Shown here in pieces: positions 28,264 through 39,900 of a stretch of 64,000 nt of DNA. This DNA comes from an uncultured Saprospiraceae bacterium (GTDB lineage Bacteria > Bacteroidota > Bacteroidia > Chitinophagales > Saprospiraceae): positions 1 to 64,000 of the forward strand of contig CAJQRD010000012.1 of the NCBI GenBank assembly GCA_905480605.1. The letters run 5' to 3'. Below the pieces are notes generated by a model that was not told where the DNA came from, did no database searches, and saw nothing but the letters and a program-made list of their open reading frames with translations. The position numbers were made by a program, and so were the translations under genes. The first letter of the stretch is position 1. Each line of letters begins with the position of its first letter.

Positions 28264-28845
28264 ATGAGAAGTATTTTGATTGCGGTTTTACTTAGCTTTA
28301 TTTTTACTTTAAATGCTGATGCTCAGAAGGTTAATTGGTTGACATGGGAAGAGGCACTTGAATTAAATCAAAAGGAAAAGCGTAAATTCTTAGTTGATGT
28401 TTATACTGATTGGTGTGGTTGGTGCAAAAAAATGGAAGCCACAACATTTTCTGAAGAGAAGATCTTCGATTACATCAATGAAAACTACTATGCTGTAAAA
28501 TTCAATGCAGAACAAAAAAGTGATATCATTTTCAACAACAAGGTTTATCAGTATGTCGGAGGTTTTGGCCAAAAAGGTATACACGAATTGGCTAAAGAAA
28601 TTATGCGGGGTAAAGTCAGTTATCCTACTGTTGTTTTCATAAATTCCAATTTAGAAGTTATTCAACCAATTCCTGGATATCAAGATGCAGATAACTTTGA
28701 AATGATAATGACATTTTTTGCGGAGGAGCAATATATGACTAAGCCATGGAACCAATTTGTTGCTGAATACAAAAGGAATAAGCCTGGAAAAGTAATTACA
28801 CCAAAGGATATCCAACCTAAAGTACAAACTGTAAAGAATAAATAA
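28264..28845 (+). CDS. Secreted thioredoxin-fold protein
   Basis: A 193-residue protein with a signal peptide (about 1-20, ending ADA-QKV) and a thioredoxin-like domain whose active site is CGWC at residues 51-54 in DVYTDWCGWCKKME, plus a cis-Pro segment SYPTVVFIN. CGWC periplasmic thioredoxins of this type (DUF255-like) are reductases or assembly factors for envelope proteins. Its stop abuts the stop of the convergent endonuclease gene with no gap. A second copy of the type is at 43841. Confidence 0.82.
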   Translation: MRSILIAVLLSFIFTLNADAQKVNWLTWEEALELNQKEKRKFLVDVYTDWCGWCKKMEATTFSEEKIFDYINENYYAVKFNAEQKSDIIFNNKVYQYVGGFGQKGIHELAKEIMRGKVSYPTVVFINSNLEVIQPIPGYQDADNFEMIMTFFAEEQYMTKPWNQFVAEYKRNKPGKVITPKDIQPKVQTVKNK

Positions 28846-29847
28846 TTAGTTCTCCTTATTCCATATATTAACACGTTGTTTATAACGATTTTCATTTATA
28901 GGCCAATAGCCTAAATTATATTCTTTTTCTACAATATTTTCATCTGATTTACCTCCAAAGAATCTGTAAGTAAAATCAATGTTTGTCAACTCTTCAACCT
29001 CATCAATAGTTGTTGCATATTCTCTTAAAGGAACATTGGATTTTTGGTGTGGAACCACAAAAGCAATGGCATCGTACTTATTATTGTTTTTATCAATAAG
29101 TATTTTGTAAAACGCATCAGGTACACCTACTCTATTTTGTCCAATTTTATCGAACTGGTTATCGTAGTAGATCGGGCCAGTTGTGATATATAATTCATCT
29201 TTTGAGTAAGCCCAATCTCTTACATTCTCTTCAAGTTCTTTCCAAACACCGTTATTGAAAGGTCTAATTTGTGGGCATATATTAGACATGAAAAATGTTT
29301 CCTTCATAGCCTGCTTGCTGAATGCCATGTCCCCAGCCGGTGCCATATGTCCTTTTGTATAACCGCTATTTTTATAATCACGGAAAAAAGCAGATCTCGT
29401 TTTTACACTATAATCAGCTTTAAAATAGCGTTCTCTTTTTACATTTTTAACCTTCAAGGAAGCTTTGGTAAGAACGTAAGAAACCCAGTTGGCTTGTTCC
29501 GTATCTTCATTATAACCCAATGAATAATATGTATGGTGAATAGTCTGACTCTTCTTGTCTTTTGGTAAGAAATGCCTATCGTTTATATCAATAAAGAACT
29601 TATCATTCTTTTGTGGGACATATGGTGATTTATCATCTGATTGAGAATTTGAGTTTGGGCTATTATCCTGCTGATCTTTGTTAACTCGAGAAGAAGTTGC
29701 ATTCTTATGCAAGTTGCCAGGCTCCTTCATTAACTGAGTGAAACCAAAAATAAGAATGACCATCAAAACTAAGGTTATGAAAATAGCACGAAATAAGAAT
29801 CCTCCAGATCTGTTGTGCTTAGTATGATTTTGACGAAATTTTGACAT
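28846..29847 (-). CDS. DNA/RNA non-specific endonuclease, membrane-anchored
   Basis: A protein of 333 residues from the ATG at 29847 (MSKFRQNHTKHN). An upstream in-frame TTG at 29862 is less likely. One transmembrane anchor lies at about residues 18-38, then a low-complexity Ser/Asn/Asp linker. The endonuclease domain of the NucA/NUC1 beta-beta-alpha-metal family follows, with the motif TKGHMAPAGDM (the catalytic His in place of DRGH) and downstream FFMSNICPQIRPFN with the metal Asn. The active domain faces the periplasm and probably degrades nucleic acid at the cell surface. Convergent with the thioredoxin gene. Confidence 0.85.
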   Translation of the reverse strand: MSKFRQNHTKHNRSGGFLFRAIFITLVLMVILIFGFTQLMKEPGNLHKNATSSRVNKDQQDNSPNSNSQSDDKSPYVPQKNDKFFIDINDRHFLPKDKKSQTIHHTYYSLGYNEDTEQANWVSYVLTKASLKVKNVKRERYFKADYSVKTRSAFFRDYKNSGYTKGHMAPAGDMAFSKQAMKETFFMSNICPQIRPFNNGVWKELEENVRDWAYSKDELYITTGPIYYDNQFDKIGQNRVGVPDAFYKILIDKNNNKYDAIAFVVPHQKSNVPLREYATTIDEVEELTNIDFTYRFFGGKSDENIVEKEYNLGYWPINENRYKQRVNIWNKEN

Positions 29848-29934
29848 CAATTTAATTTGCAATAAAGATAACGGCTCATCAGACCAATTTTAATTTAATT
29901 ATAAAAAAAATTAAATAGTTTGTATTTTGTTCAC

Positions 29935-30753
29935 ATGTCTAAATTTATTATAGCATTCCTTTTTACATTTATAAACATCACTATGGCCCATGCTCAACTC
30001 GGTCAGAGTGCCAACTATGGAACCCGTAGTTTAAGTCTTGGGGGAATATCTGCAACTTTAAATGGTGCCGATGCCATTTTTAACAACTTTTCAAATATTG
30101 CCTCTATTGATTCATTGTCAGTACTAGTATCTTCTGAACGCCGTTTTGAATTACATGAACTTACATCTGTAGCCATTGGAGCTCAATTGCCTGTAGGTAA
30201 CATTGGCAATATTGCTATGTCTATTTCCAGTTATGGGTTTGATGAATATAAAGAACAGAAGTTTTCGATCTTATATGCAAGAAAAATCAGTAGTAAAGTA
30301 TCCATTTCACTTAATCTTGATTATAACAACTTAAGAATAGAGCAATTTGGTAATAAGGGTTTTCTGAGCTTCGGATTGGGAGTAAGTGGTACTCTAGGCA
30401 GTGGATTTCGTTATGGTGTTTATATTTTTAATCCAGAGAAAATTGAAATTGCCGAAGCTACTGAAGTGCCAGCTTTTTTGAAATTAGGTGTTGTGAAAAC
30501 CTTTTCAGCAGAACTAGGCCTATTTGGCGAGGTTGTCAAGGTAATTGATGAGGATATAAATGTTATAATAGGTTTTGAATACAAACCTATTGATGTCTTT
30601 AGTTTAAGGCTAGGATACAATACCAACCCTGGTGCATTTGCATTTGGATTAGCATATCAAGGATTTCCAAGTATTTCTATAGAAACTGGCACACAATACA
30701 ATACTATTTTAGGCCTAACACCTGGCGTCACAGTAAAATATCTAAGTAAATAG
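29935..30753 (+). CDS. PorV/PorQ-like outer-membrane beta-barrel protein
   Basis: A 272-residue protein from the ATG at 29935 (MSKFIIAFLF); an upstream TTG at 29920 is not preferred. Signal peptide about 1-21 ending AHAQ. The mature start QLGQSANYGTRSLSLGGISATLNGADAIFNN has the (G/S)LGGxS-A---(D/N)A-N pattern of the PorV/PorQ/FadL-like barrels of Bacteroidota. Alternating beta strands follow to a final strand GVTVKYLSK. PorV/PorQ help release or surface-attach T9SS cargo, and the next gene is a T9SS substrate. The specific role is an inference. Confidence 0.6.
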   Translation: MSKFIIAFLFTFINITMAHAQLGQSANYGTRSLSLGGISATLNGADAIFNNFSNIASIDSLSVLVSSERRFELHELTSVAIGAQLPVGNIGNIAMSISSYGFDEYKEQKFSILYARKISSKVSISLNLDYNNLRIEQFGNKGFLSFGLGVSGTLGSGFRYGVYIFNPEKIEIAEATEVPAFLKLGVVKTFSAELGLFGEVVKVIDEDINVIIGFEYKPIDVFSLRLGYNTNPGAFAFGLAYQGFPSISIETGTQYNTILGLTPGVTVKYLSK

Positions 30754-30832
30754 AATATTCTTCAAGTGAAAGAGGACAAATCACTCAGAAAATACGTTTT
30801 TTATATATAAGATTTTACAATAAGTAATTGAT

Positions 30833-30853
30833 TATAGTGAATTGATCACTATA
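30833..30853 (+). promoter_or_regulatory. Inverted repeat upstream of the giant protease gene
   Basis: TATAGTGA, 5-base spacer ATTGA, TCACTATA is a perfect 8-bp inverted repeat 75-95 bases before the ATG at 30928. It has no T-tract. It could be an operator, or part of the end of the upstream gene's transcript. Confidence 0.3.
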
Positions 30854-30927
30854 TTTAAGCCGCATTCTTATTGTGATGCAAGTGTTTATTCTATGCTATT
30901 TTTATAGTTGTTTAACCTACAAGATTT

Positions 30928-33900
30928 ATGAAAAAAAGAATATTATCTTTATTAGTCCTAGTGCCTTTGTTTTTATCGATAAGTGCTCAAAAAGAAGTAA
31001 ACATCGCAAGTTTTGTCGATTTCGAGGTTTTAAAAGAAAATAGAAAGCAATCTATTAATTTAGATGAAGCCTATATTTCAAAATCATTGCACTCTAAATC
31101 AGAATCAATTGTTTTGCCTTTTCTAAACGACAAACACAACTTTACAGTTGAGGAGTTTTCTATTCATGATGGAGGAGGCAATCCTTTTCCCGAGATTAAA
31201 ACTTATAAATTATACTCAAAAGTCGATAAGACATTGACAGGGAGAATCACTTCAGGTCCTGCAGGTGTCAGTATAAGTTATTTGTCAAATGGACGAATTG
31301 TTAGAATATATCCAGATTCCTATGATTTGACAGTAAAAAGAACTTATTCTCAAGAAATTGGGATAGCTAAACGTATGTCTCATGGAGAATCTTATTGCAG
31401 CATGGACGAGGCATTAAGTACTAATCAAATCCTACCTTCCTCACAAAAAGAGGATATTAAAAATGAACAAAAAAAGAATGGCAGTATCAGAAGAATTTAC
31501 CGTGTTGCTTTAATTTGTACAGGTGAATGGAGTGAATTAAATGGTGGAGGTGCCAGACAATTGGCAATAAGCAGTCTAAATGATATCTCATCTATTTTTG
31601 AAAAAGACATGTCAATTGAGATGGTTCTTTCGTCTGGTTCACCCCTTATGAGATCCAACAGCAATACTGATGAGTTTATACCAAATCCAAGTAATAGACC
31701 ATCCCAAGCTCAAAACGCAATAGAAAATGCATTTAATACATCTAGATATGATCTTGGTCATGTATTTCACAGAAGTGTGAGCGGCGATGGATTTGGATCA
31801 GGAGGTGTAGCTGGTTTAGGCGTTATTTGTAATGCATCTCGTAAAGCAAGTGGTTGGTCAAGTTCATTTAATACCAATAACAATGCATGGATACAATTGG
31901 CTGCTCATGAGTTTGGACATATGTATAATTCGCCACATACATTCAATGGTATAGGTGGTAGTTGCGATGCCGGAAATCATCCGGCAAGCACAGCTTATGA
32001 AATTGGATCAGGAACTACTATAATGTCCTACCAAGGTATTTGTGACGCAGACTACAATATTCCATCTCAAGGAATTGCTGACAATTATTTTCATGTCAAC
32101 AGTTTAAATCGAATGACAGATTATGCCGAAACCTTCGGTATCTGTAATGACAATGCTTGGATCATTGACAATAATAATGAACCAGAAGCAAGCGCAAACC
32201 CATGTGGCGCGATTTACAGCATGCCAAGATTAACGCCTTTTATGTTGATAGGAGAAGCGACTGATGCTGATGGTGATGCATTGACATACAATTGGGAACA
32301 ATATGATGAAGATGGTCCTGGACAAAGACCAACACATGGACTTATCGGTTCACAAGCTTCTGATTCTAACAATGCCCCACTTTATAGGTCATACCCACCA
32401 AGTGCTGATCCAACCAGAACTATTCCTTTACTATCAAACCTGGCAAACAATATCTCTAGTGATTTTGAAGTGCTTACACGTAAGACCAGAAGTATCAATT
32501 TTAGATTTGTTGTTCGAGATAACAATCCAGCAGGTGGTGCTGTGGATTGGGATCAGATTACTATAAAAACAACAGCTTCAAAAGGTCCTTTATCACTATT
32601 GTCACAGGAAAATGGAGATACTATACAAGCAGGTTCTACAATAACTGTAGATTGGAACACTAGAAATAGTGATGACTTATGTGACAAAGCAGTCATCAAG
32701 TTATCAACAGATGGTGGATTATCCTTTCCTTTTGAAATTGCAAAGAATATAGATTATGCAGCGGGTACAGCGCAGGTCATTATACCTGCTAGTTTTTCAA
32801 ATACTGAAAAAGCAAGAATAATGATTGCTTGTGATGATTATGAATGCTTTACGTTTTTTGATATTACGAATAGAAACTTTACAATTGAATCAAATTGTTT
32901 TGCCCCAGCAAGTTTGCTTTGTGATGACAGTGATGGTACTTTTCTATTTGGTGATCCAAATCTGGATTTTGATGAAGATGTAATTGATGGATCAAATTTC
33001 ACAAGTTTAGACGGTCCTTTAGAGGCATTGGAATCAATGGATCTTACGGTCAATGATCAGAATAACAATTGTACAGTTATAAATAATGTATTTAACCCAT
33101 TTCAAGAATTTAAGTTTTCTGTGACAGAGTCTGGGTCATATACTTTTAGAATCGCCAATGGTCCCCAAGATCCAGATGAAAATATATCAGCATACACTAT
33201 TTTTGACAAAGCTACTTTTAATACAGCCAATCCTTGCCCTTCTTTCATTGCTTCAAATGCTAGACAAGCAGGAAACTTTACTGTTTCAAGTGAATTCTCT
33301 GCAAACCTAGAATCTTGTAAAGAATATTTATTGGTGGCTATGGTTACAAACAATGTAACCAATACCTTAGCTCTTACCAATATTGATGGTCCAGGCTTTG
33401 CTGTACTTGGAGAAGCTACCGAAGATTATGCCTTGACTTTTATGGCTTTTGATGCGGAAACAGAAGAAATAATTGCAATAAGTGATGATGCAGATTTTGT
33501 AAGCTTGCCAGCTGGGGAGTATTTTATCAAATCTGCATTTTATAAAATATCTGGTCCCACTCCTCCAAACAATGTAGATCCTACAACCTTGATTGGTTTG
33601 ACTCAAAGCGAGTTACTGGGCGGTGTAGATTGTATTTTTCCAAGTGGAAATGAAAAAGAAATTATTATTGAGGCTACATGCTTTGTTCAAAATATTACTG
33701 AAGTCAGTAGAACTGCTTGTAACCCATTGACCAATACATTTGACATTACTCTAAGTTTTGATGTAGACATGGGACCTGGGACTGGTGAGGTTACAATCAA
33801 TGGTCAAACATTTGACATCTCTAGTGCGTCTGCCACCGTGACGCTAACTGGAATCATTGCCAATGGCGATATGATTGATTTGGATTTCAAATTTACAGAT

Positions 33901-36900
33901 GACAAAGGTTGTGATCGTATTTATGCTGATGTTTTCCAAGCATCACAAAACTGTTGTCCAATTGTTATTGACTTAGGCATTGATCGTTCTCTGTGTATCG
34001 GTGAAATTGAAACGCTAGACGGAGGAACGGATGGAAACATGTTTGCATGGTATAGAGATGGAGATTTACTATCCGAAGATACTCAAGTAATTGAAGTTAC
34101 AAATACAGGTTTATATACTGTTCAAGTTACAAATGAAACAGGATGTGTAAACGAAGCTTCTGTAAACTTATCTTTTGAAAGTATACCTACAGCAAGTTTG
34201 AGTCTACCAGCAATTGATGCTTGTTTTGGTGAGGTTGCATCTATGGAATTATTTACAAATGTCAATGATATTGTTTGGTTCCGTGAAAGTACTGTTGTGG
34301 CAACAAACACAGTTGTTTATGGGGTAACTGAACCGGGAAGTTACAGTGTTGTTGTGACCAGCGAATTCGGCTGTACTCAGACTGCAGAATTCGAAGCTGT
34401 CTTTAAAGATACTCCCGTTGTTGATTTGGGTGAGGATTTCTTAACATGTAATGGCGCTGTTCATATTTTAGATGCTCAACTTTCTGGTTTTAAATACAGC
34501 TATGAATGGAGAAGGAATTTTTTCCCTGCTGGTGATGGCACTCAATTTTTTGAGGTAACTACGTTTGGTATTTACTCAGTAACTGTTACTGATAATGATA
34601 ACAGTTGTGAAAGTGTAGACACTATAAGTATTGATTATGAAGAACTGCCAGATTTTAATTTTGCAAGTGACAAACAAAGATGTGACGGTGACAATATCGT
34701 GATTGAAGCTGAAGAATCTGACTTTACTATCAATTGGTATTTTAATGATGAATTGATTCCGGGCGTTAATACTGTTGAGCTTACTGCAGAAGAAGCTGGA
34801 ATTTATGTTGCTGCTATTGAACAGAATGACCAATGTATGGAAAGTGATACTTTTCAATTAACCATACTTGATTCTCCAAACTTGGACTTACCCGAAGTTA
34901 TTTCTGCCTGCCCAGGAGAAGATGTTATTCTTATGGTGAATGATCAATCCTCAACATTTGAGTGGTCAGCTGAAAGCGGGACACCAATCTCTGAAACCTC
35001 AAATACATTGACAGTTACTGTACCTGATACTTACTATATCTATGCTTTTAACAATACTACTTTTTGTGAAAAAAGAGACACAGTTGAAGTGACATTCTCA
35101 AATGTTCCAATCTTAAACCTAGGACCTGACATAACAGCTTGTGATAATGAAACTATAACCTTAGAGTCAGTAACAAACGGATTTCAAGTACAATGGTTTT
35201 TTAACAATCAACTCATACAAGGAGAAAGTGGGTCATCTATTCAAGTTAATGAAGCAGGTGAATATCGTATCCTTATTGATCAAGGTGGGGCTTGTACTTC
35301 GGAAGATGTGCTTACTCTTACATACAATACCTCTCCAGATGTAGATCTTGGAATAGATCGTTCTGCATGTCCAGGTGATGTTATTACTCTAGATGGTGGA
35401 GACGCATCTAATGTTTTTATTTGGTCAAGCGATGAAGATGGTGTATTAACTGAGACTTCTAATAATTTAGATGTAATTAAAACAGGAATATATTATGTTT
35501 CAGCATCCGGAAATGGATGTACAACTTTAGATACTGTTGTAATTAATTTTGCTGATTTGCCAAGTTTAGATTTAGGAGATGATGTTTCAAATTGTGAAGG
35601 TGACCTTTATACAATCTCAATTGACTCTGAAGGTTTTGATTTGGAATGGACTTTAGATGATGAAGTATTGACAGGTCAAACTTCTGATGATCTATTGGCT
35701 GATCAATCAGGTACATATATTGTAAAAATAAGTGCTGGAACTTCATGTTCTGTTTCTGATACAATTGAAGTACTATACACTCCATTTCCTGTTGTTGATT
35801 TAGGTGATGACAGTTCAGCATGTCCTGGTGATGTTATTGAATTGGTTGTTGAAGAATTGGGCAATATTTATATATGGTCAAGTTCACTTGGTGGTCAGTT
35901 AGCTGAAACAAGCAATACACTATCAGTAACAGAAACTGCTACGTATAGTGTTGAAGTAACCAATTCTGCAGGTTGTACTACAACTGATATGGTTCTAATT
36001 GAATTCTCACCATTACCTGATTTAAATTTAGGTGCTGATGTTACAGTATGTCAAGGTGAGGATGTTGAATTAACCGGATCTTCAAATGGCTTCGATATTG
36101 AATGGTATTTAGATAATGTTTTGGTAAATGGAGAAAATGGAGAAAGTTTAGTTGCTCTGGAATCTGGTACTTACATAATGAAAGTCGCATCTAGTCCATC
36201 GTGTGCTATTAGCGATACTGTTGTTGTTTCATTTATTGATGCACCAGTAGTTGACCTTGGAGATGATCGTTCAGCTTGTCCTTCTGATAATATTGTGTTA
36301 GATGGTGGAGATGCTGGTAATACATATGTTTGGACATCAGAAAGTGGTTTTCCTATAAGTGAAACCAGCAACATGCTTAGCATTACTGAATCGGATACTT
36401 ACTACGTAGAAGCTTCTAATGGTGCCTGTTCATCTAGAGATACAGTTTCAATAACATTTACAGAATTACCAATGCTTGATTTAGGTGCAGACGTTACAGT
36501 ATGTCAAGGTGAGGATGTTCAATTAACAGGAATCTCAAGTGGCTTCGATATTGAATGGTATTTGGATGATGTTTTAATAGCAGGAGAAAATGGAGAAAAT
36601 TTAAATGCTCTAGAATCTGGTACATATATTATGAAAGTTGCATCTAGTCCTGATTGTGCAATTAGTGACACGGTGGTTGTATCATTTATTGATGCACCAA
36701 TAGTTGATCTTGGAGATGACCGTTCAGTATGTCCTACGGATGATGTTGTATTAGATGGTGGAGAGGCTGGAAATACATTTGTTTGGACATCAGAGAATGG
36801 TCTTACAATTACTGAAACTGCCAGTATGCTTGCCATTACTGAATCAGATACTTATTATGTTGAATCATCGAATGGTTCATGTTCGACTCGAGATACAGTT

Positions 36901-39900
36901 ACTATAACATTTGCAGAGTTACCAATGCTTGATTTAGGTGAAGATGTTACAGTTTGTCAAGGTGAAGATGTTCAACTTTCGGGAACATCAAATGGATTCT
37001 CGGTTGAATGGTCTTTAAATGACGTTTTGATCAATGGTGAAAACGGAGAAAATTTAACTGTTTTAGAATCTGGTACATATATTATGAAAGTTGCATCTAG
37101 CCCTACTTGTGCAATTAGTGACACAGTGATTGTATCATTTATTAATGCACCAATAGTTGATCTTGGGGATGACCGTTCAGTTTGTCCTACGGATAATGTT
37201 GTATTAGATGGTGGAGAATCTGGAAATACATTTGTTTGGACATCAGAGAATGGTCTTTCAATTTCTGAGACTAGCAGCATGCTTGCCATTACTGAATCTG
37301 ATACTTATTTTGTAGAATCATCGAATGGTTCATGTTCGACTCGAGATACAGTGACTATAACATTTACAGAATTACCATTGCTTGATTTAGGTGATGATAT
37401 AAATGACATTTGTGAGGGTGCCGATTTTGAATTGACAGCCACTACAAATGGTTTCGAAACATCATGGCTACTCAATGATGAAGTCATAATTGGTGAAAAT
37501 AACGAATCACTTGTTATCGAGGAGTCAGGTATTTATATCGTCGTTGCTTCTGCAAGTTCAACATGTGAAACCCGCGATACAATTGAAATAGCATTGGTGC
37601 CTGCACCTGTGTTGTTAGATTTAATTGATGAGTTAGGATGTGAAGGAACATCAATAGAACTTACAGCAGGAACTGATGGTGAGTTTCAATATACTTGGAG
37701 TGATGATAATGGTGTTATTCAAGAGAGCGGAGTAGCCAGTCTTATGGTTTCTACTTCAGGAACATATACTGTAGAAGCTTCAGATTTGAATGGTTGTGTC
37801 AGTACTGAAACGGCTGTCTTAGAATTTATCGCACAACCTACTGTCGAAATTGATGAATCACTAAGTATTTGTGATGGTGAACCTACAAATATTCAAGCGA
37901 CTTCGAATGTGACTATTATCGATTGGTATTTCGACGGTGCTTTTTTAATGACTGTCAGCGATGATAGTTTCGAAGCTTCTGAGTCTGGAGAATATGTTGC
38001 CATAGTTGGTGCTGGCACAGAATGTGAAGCTAGTGATACTATAATCGTTACCTCGATCGATTCACCTCAATTTATTATTGAAGGTAACTCCGAAGTTTGT
38101 TCAGCAGACTTGCCAATTATGTTTACTGTTGATTTGGAATCTAATGAAACAATTCAATGGTTCTTTAATACAAATGAAATTGATCTTGCCACTACAGGAA
38201 CACTAGAAGCAAATCAGGCAGGTGAATATTCGGCTGTAGTTACAAATTCTAATAATTGTCAGACTTCAATAAATACACCATTAGCTATTTTTGAAAGTTC
38301 TTCAAATATTCTTTCTTCTGTCCCTCAATTATGTGAAGGAGATGTTTTTACAATGGAGGCTTCAACAGACGGTTCGACTTTTGAATACAGAGACGGTGCA
38401 GGAACTGTACTTTCAACTTCTGAGGAAAGTTTAGATATTACTGAATCTGGAACTTACTCGTTTGTAAGTTTCAATGATATTGGATGTGAAACTCTCTCTG
38501 AATTCGAGGTAATATTTGAAGAATTGCCAACAGTAGACTTAGGTCCTGCTGCTCAAGTAGCTTGTATAGGCGTTGATGTTATTTTTGATATTGAGAATAT
38601 TCCTGGAGCCACTTATGAATGGTCTAAAGATGGTGAAATAATTACTGGAGAGGTAGGCAATACCTTACAAGCTACTGATAATGGTGATTACAGTGTTGTT
38701 GTAACAAATAGTGCAGGTTGTTCTGCTACTGGTGAATCCAGTGTGACGTTTTTTGATTCCCCAACTCTTAGCCTTCAACCAGAAATTAGTTTCTGTACTG
38801 GTACTTCTGCATCTTTATCAATAACTACAGATGTAAATATTATTCGTTGGATATTAGATGGAAATGTTGTAGCCAATGATATTACAACCTTTGATGTTTT
38901 GACTGGTGGCACTTATATTATTGAGGTAGAATCTAGCGACGGATGCGTAACAACAGATGAAATTGAAGTCATTGAAGTTGCAGCTCCTTCTATTTCAATT
39001 GACAATATAGAATTGTGTCCAGGCGAATCTCAAGAAATTACATTAGATCCAGGATTTTCAGATTATTTCTGGGATGGAATTATGGCAACTGGTTCAAGTG
39101 CAACAATTAATTTTGAATCGTTCACTCAAATTACTACTCAGAATGCCTCAGTTACAGTTATGAATCAAACGGGTTGTAGTACAACGGAAGAATTTACAAT
39201 TACTTATTTCCCTCCAATAAATGCACTTGTGGCATCAAGTAGAATCAGCTCTTGTGTTGGTGAAAGTGAGATGCTTCAAGCCACTGGCGGTTTGTTCTAT
39301 GAATGGACAGATCCAAGCAATTCATTAAGTCAAACGGATATTGCGAACCCGATAGCTACACCAACTGAGACAACTATTTATATGGTTGCAGTCAGTGATA
39401 ATTGCCCTGGTAATATTTCCAACTTATCTGTAGAAGTAATCGTCAATGATTTACCAATTGCGAATGCTGGAATGGATACTTGTGCAATTGCTGGATTAGA
39501 GTTTTCTTTAAATGCAAGTGGAGGCATTGGTTACAAATGGGATAACTCTGACTTAATAGTTGGTTCTGCAAATATAGCTGATGCGACAATACTAATCACA
39601 GAACCTACAACTTTTATGGTGACTGTAACTGATGACAATGGTTGTCAAAGCACTGATGATGTTGATCTCTGTATTTTGGAAGATCCTCTAGAAGTAATAA
39701 AGGCTGTAACCGTAATTACACCGAATGGTGATTCAGCAAATGATGAATTGGTGTTTAATGGTTTGGAAGCTTACCCTGACAATGTACTAACAGTTTTTAA
39801 CCGTTGGGGAAATGTGATATTTAAAAAACGTGGTTACCAAAATGATGCTCTGCGTTGGGATGGTACAAGAGATGGGCTAGAATTACCAGCCGACACATAC

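Noticed and set aside
28846-29847. Endonuclease as a toxin or T6SS/T9SS effector with immunity gene
   Set aside because: It has a simple membrane anchor, no sorting domain and no small neighbouring immunity gene.
36171-37289. Reverse-strand ORFs of 70-105 residues in the Ig array
   Set aside because: They are mirror readings of the triplicated unit and resemble each other only because the coding repeats do.
36019-37389. Repeated array as a possible CRISPR
   Set aside because: The unit is 453 bases, in-frame and coding for Ig domains; no short direct repeats with spacers and no cas genes.
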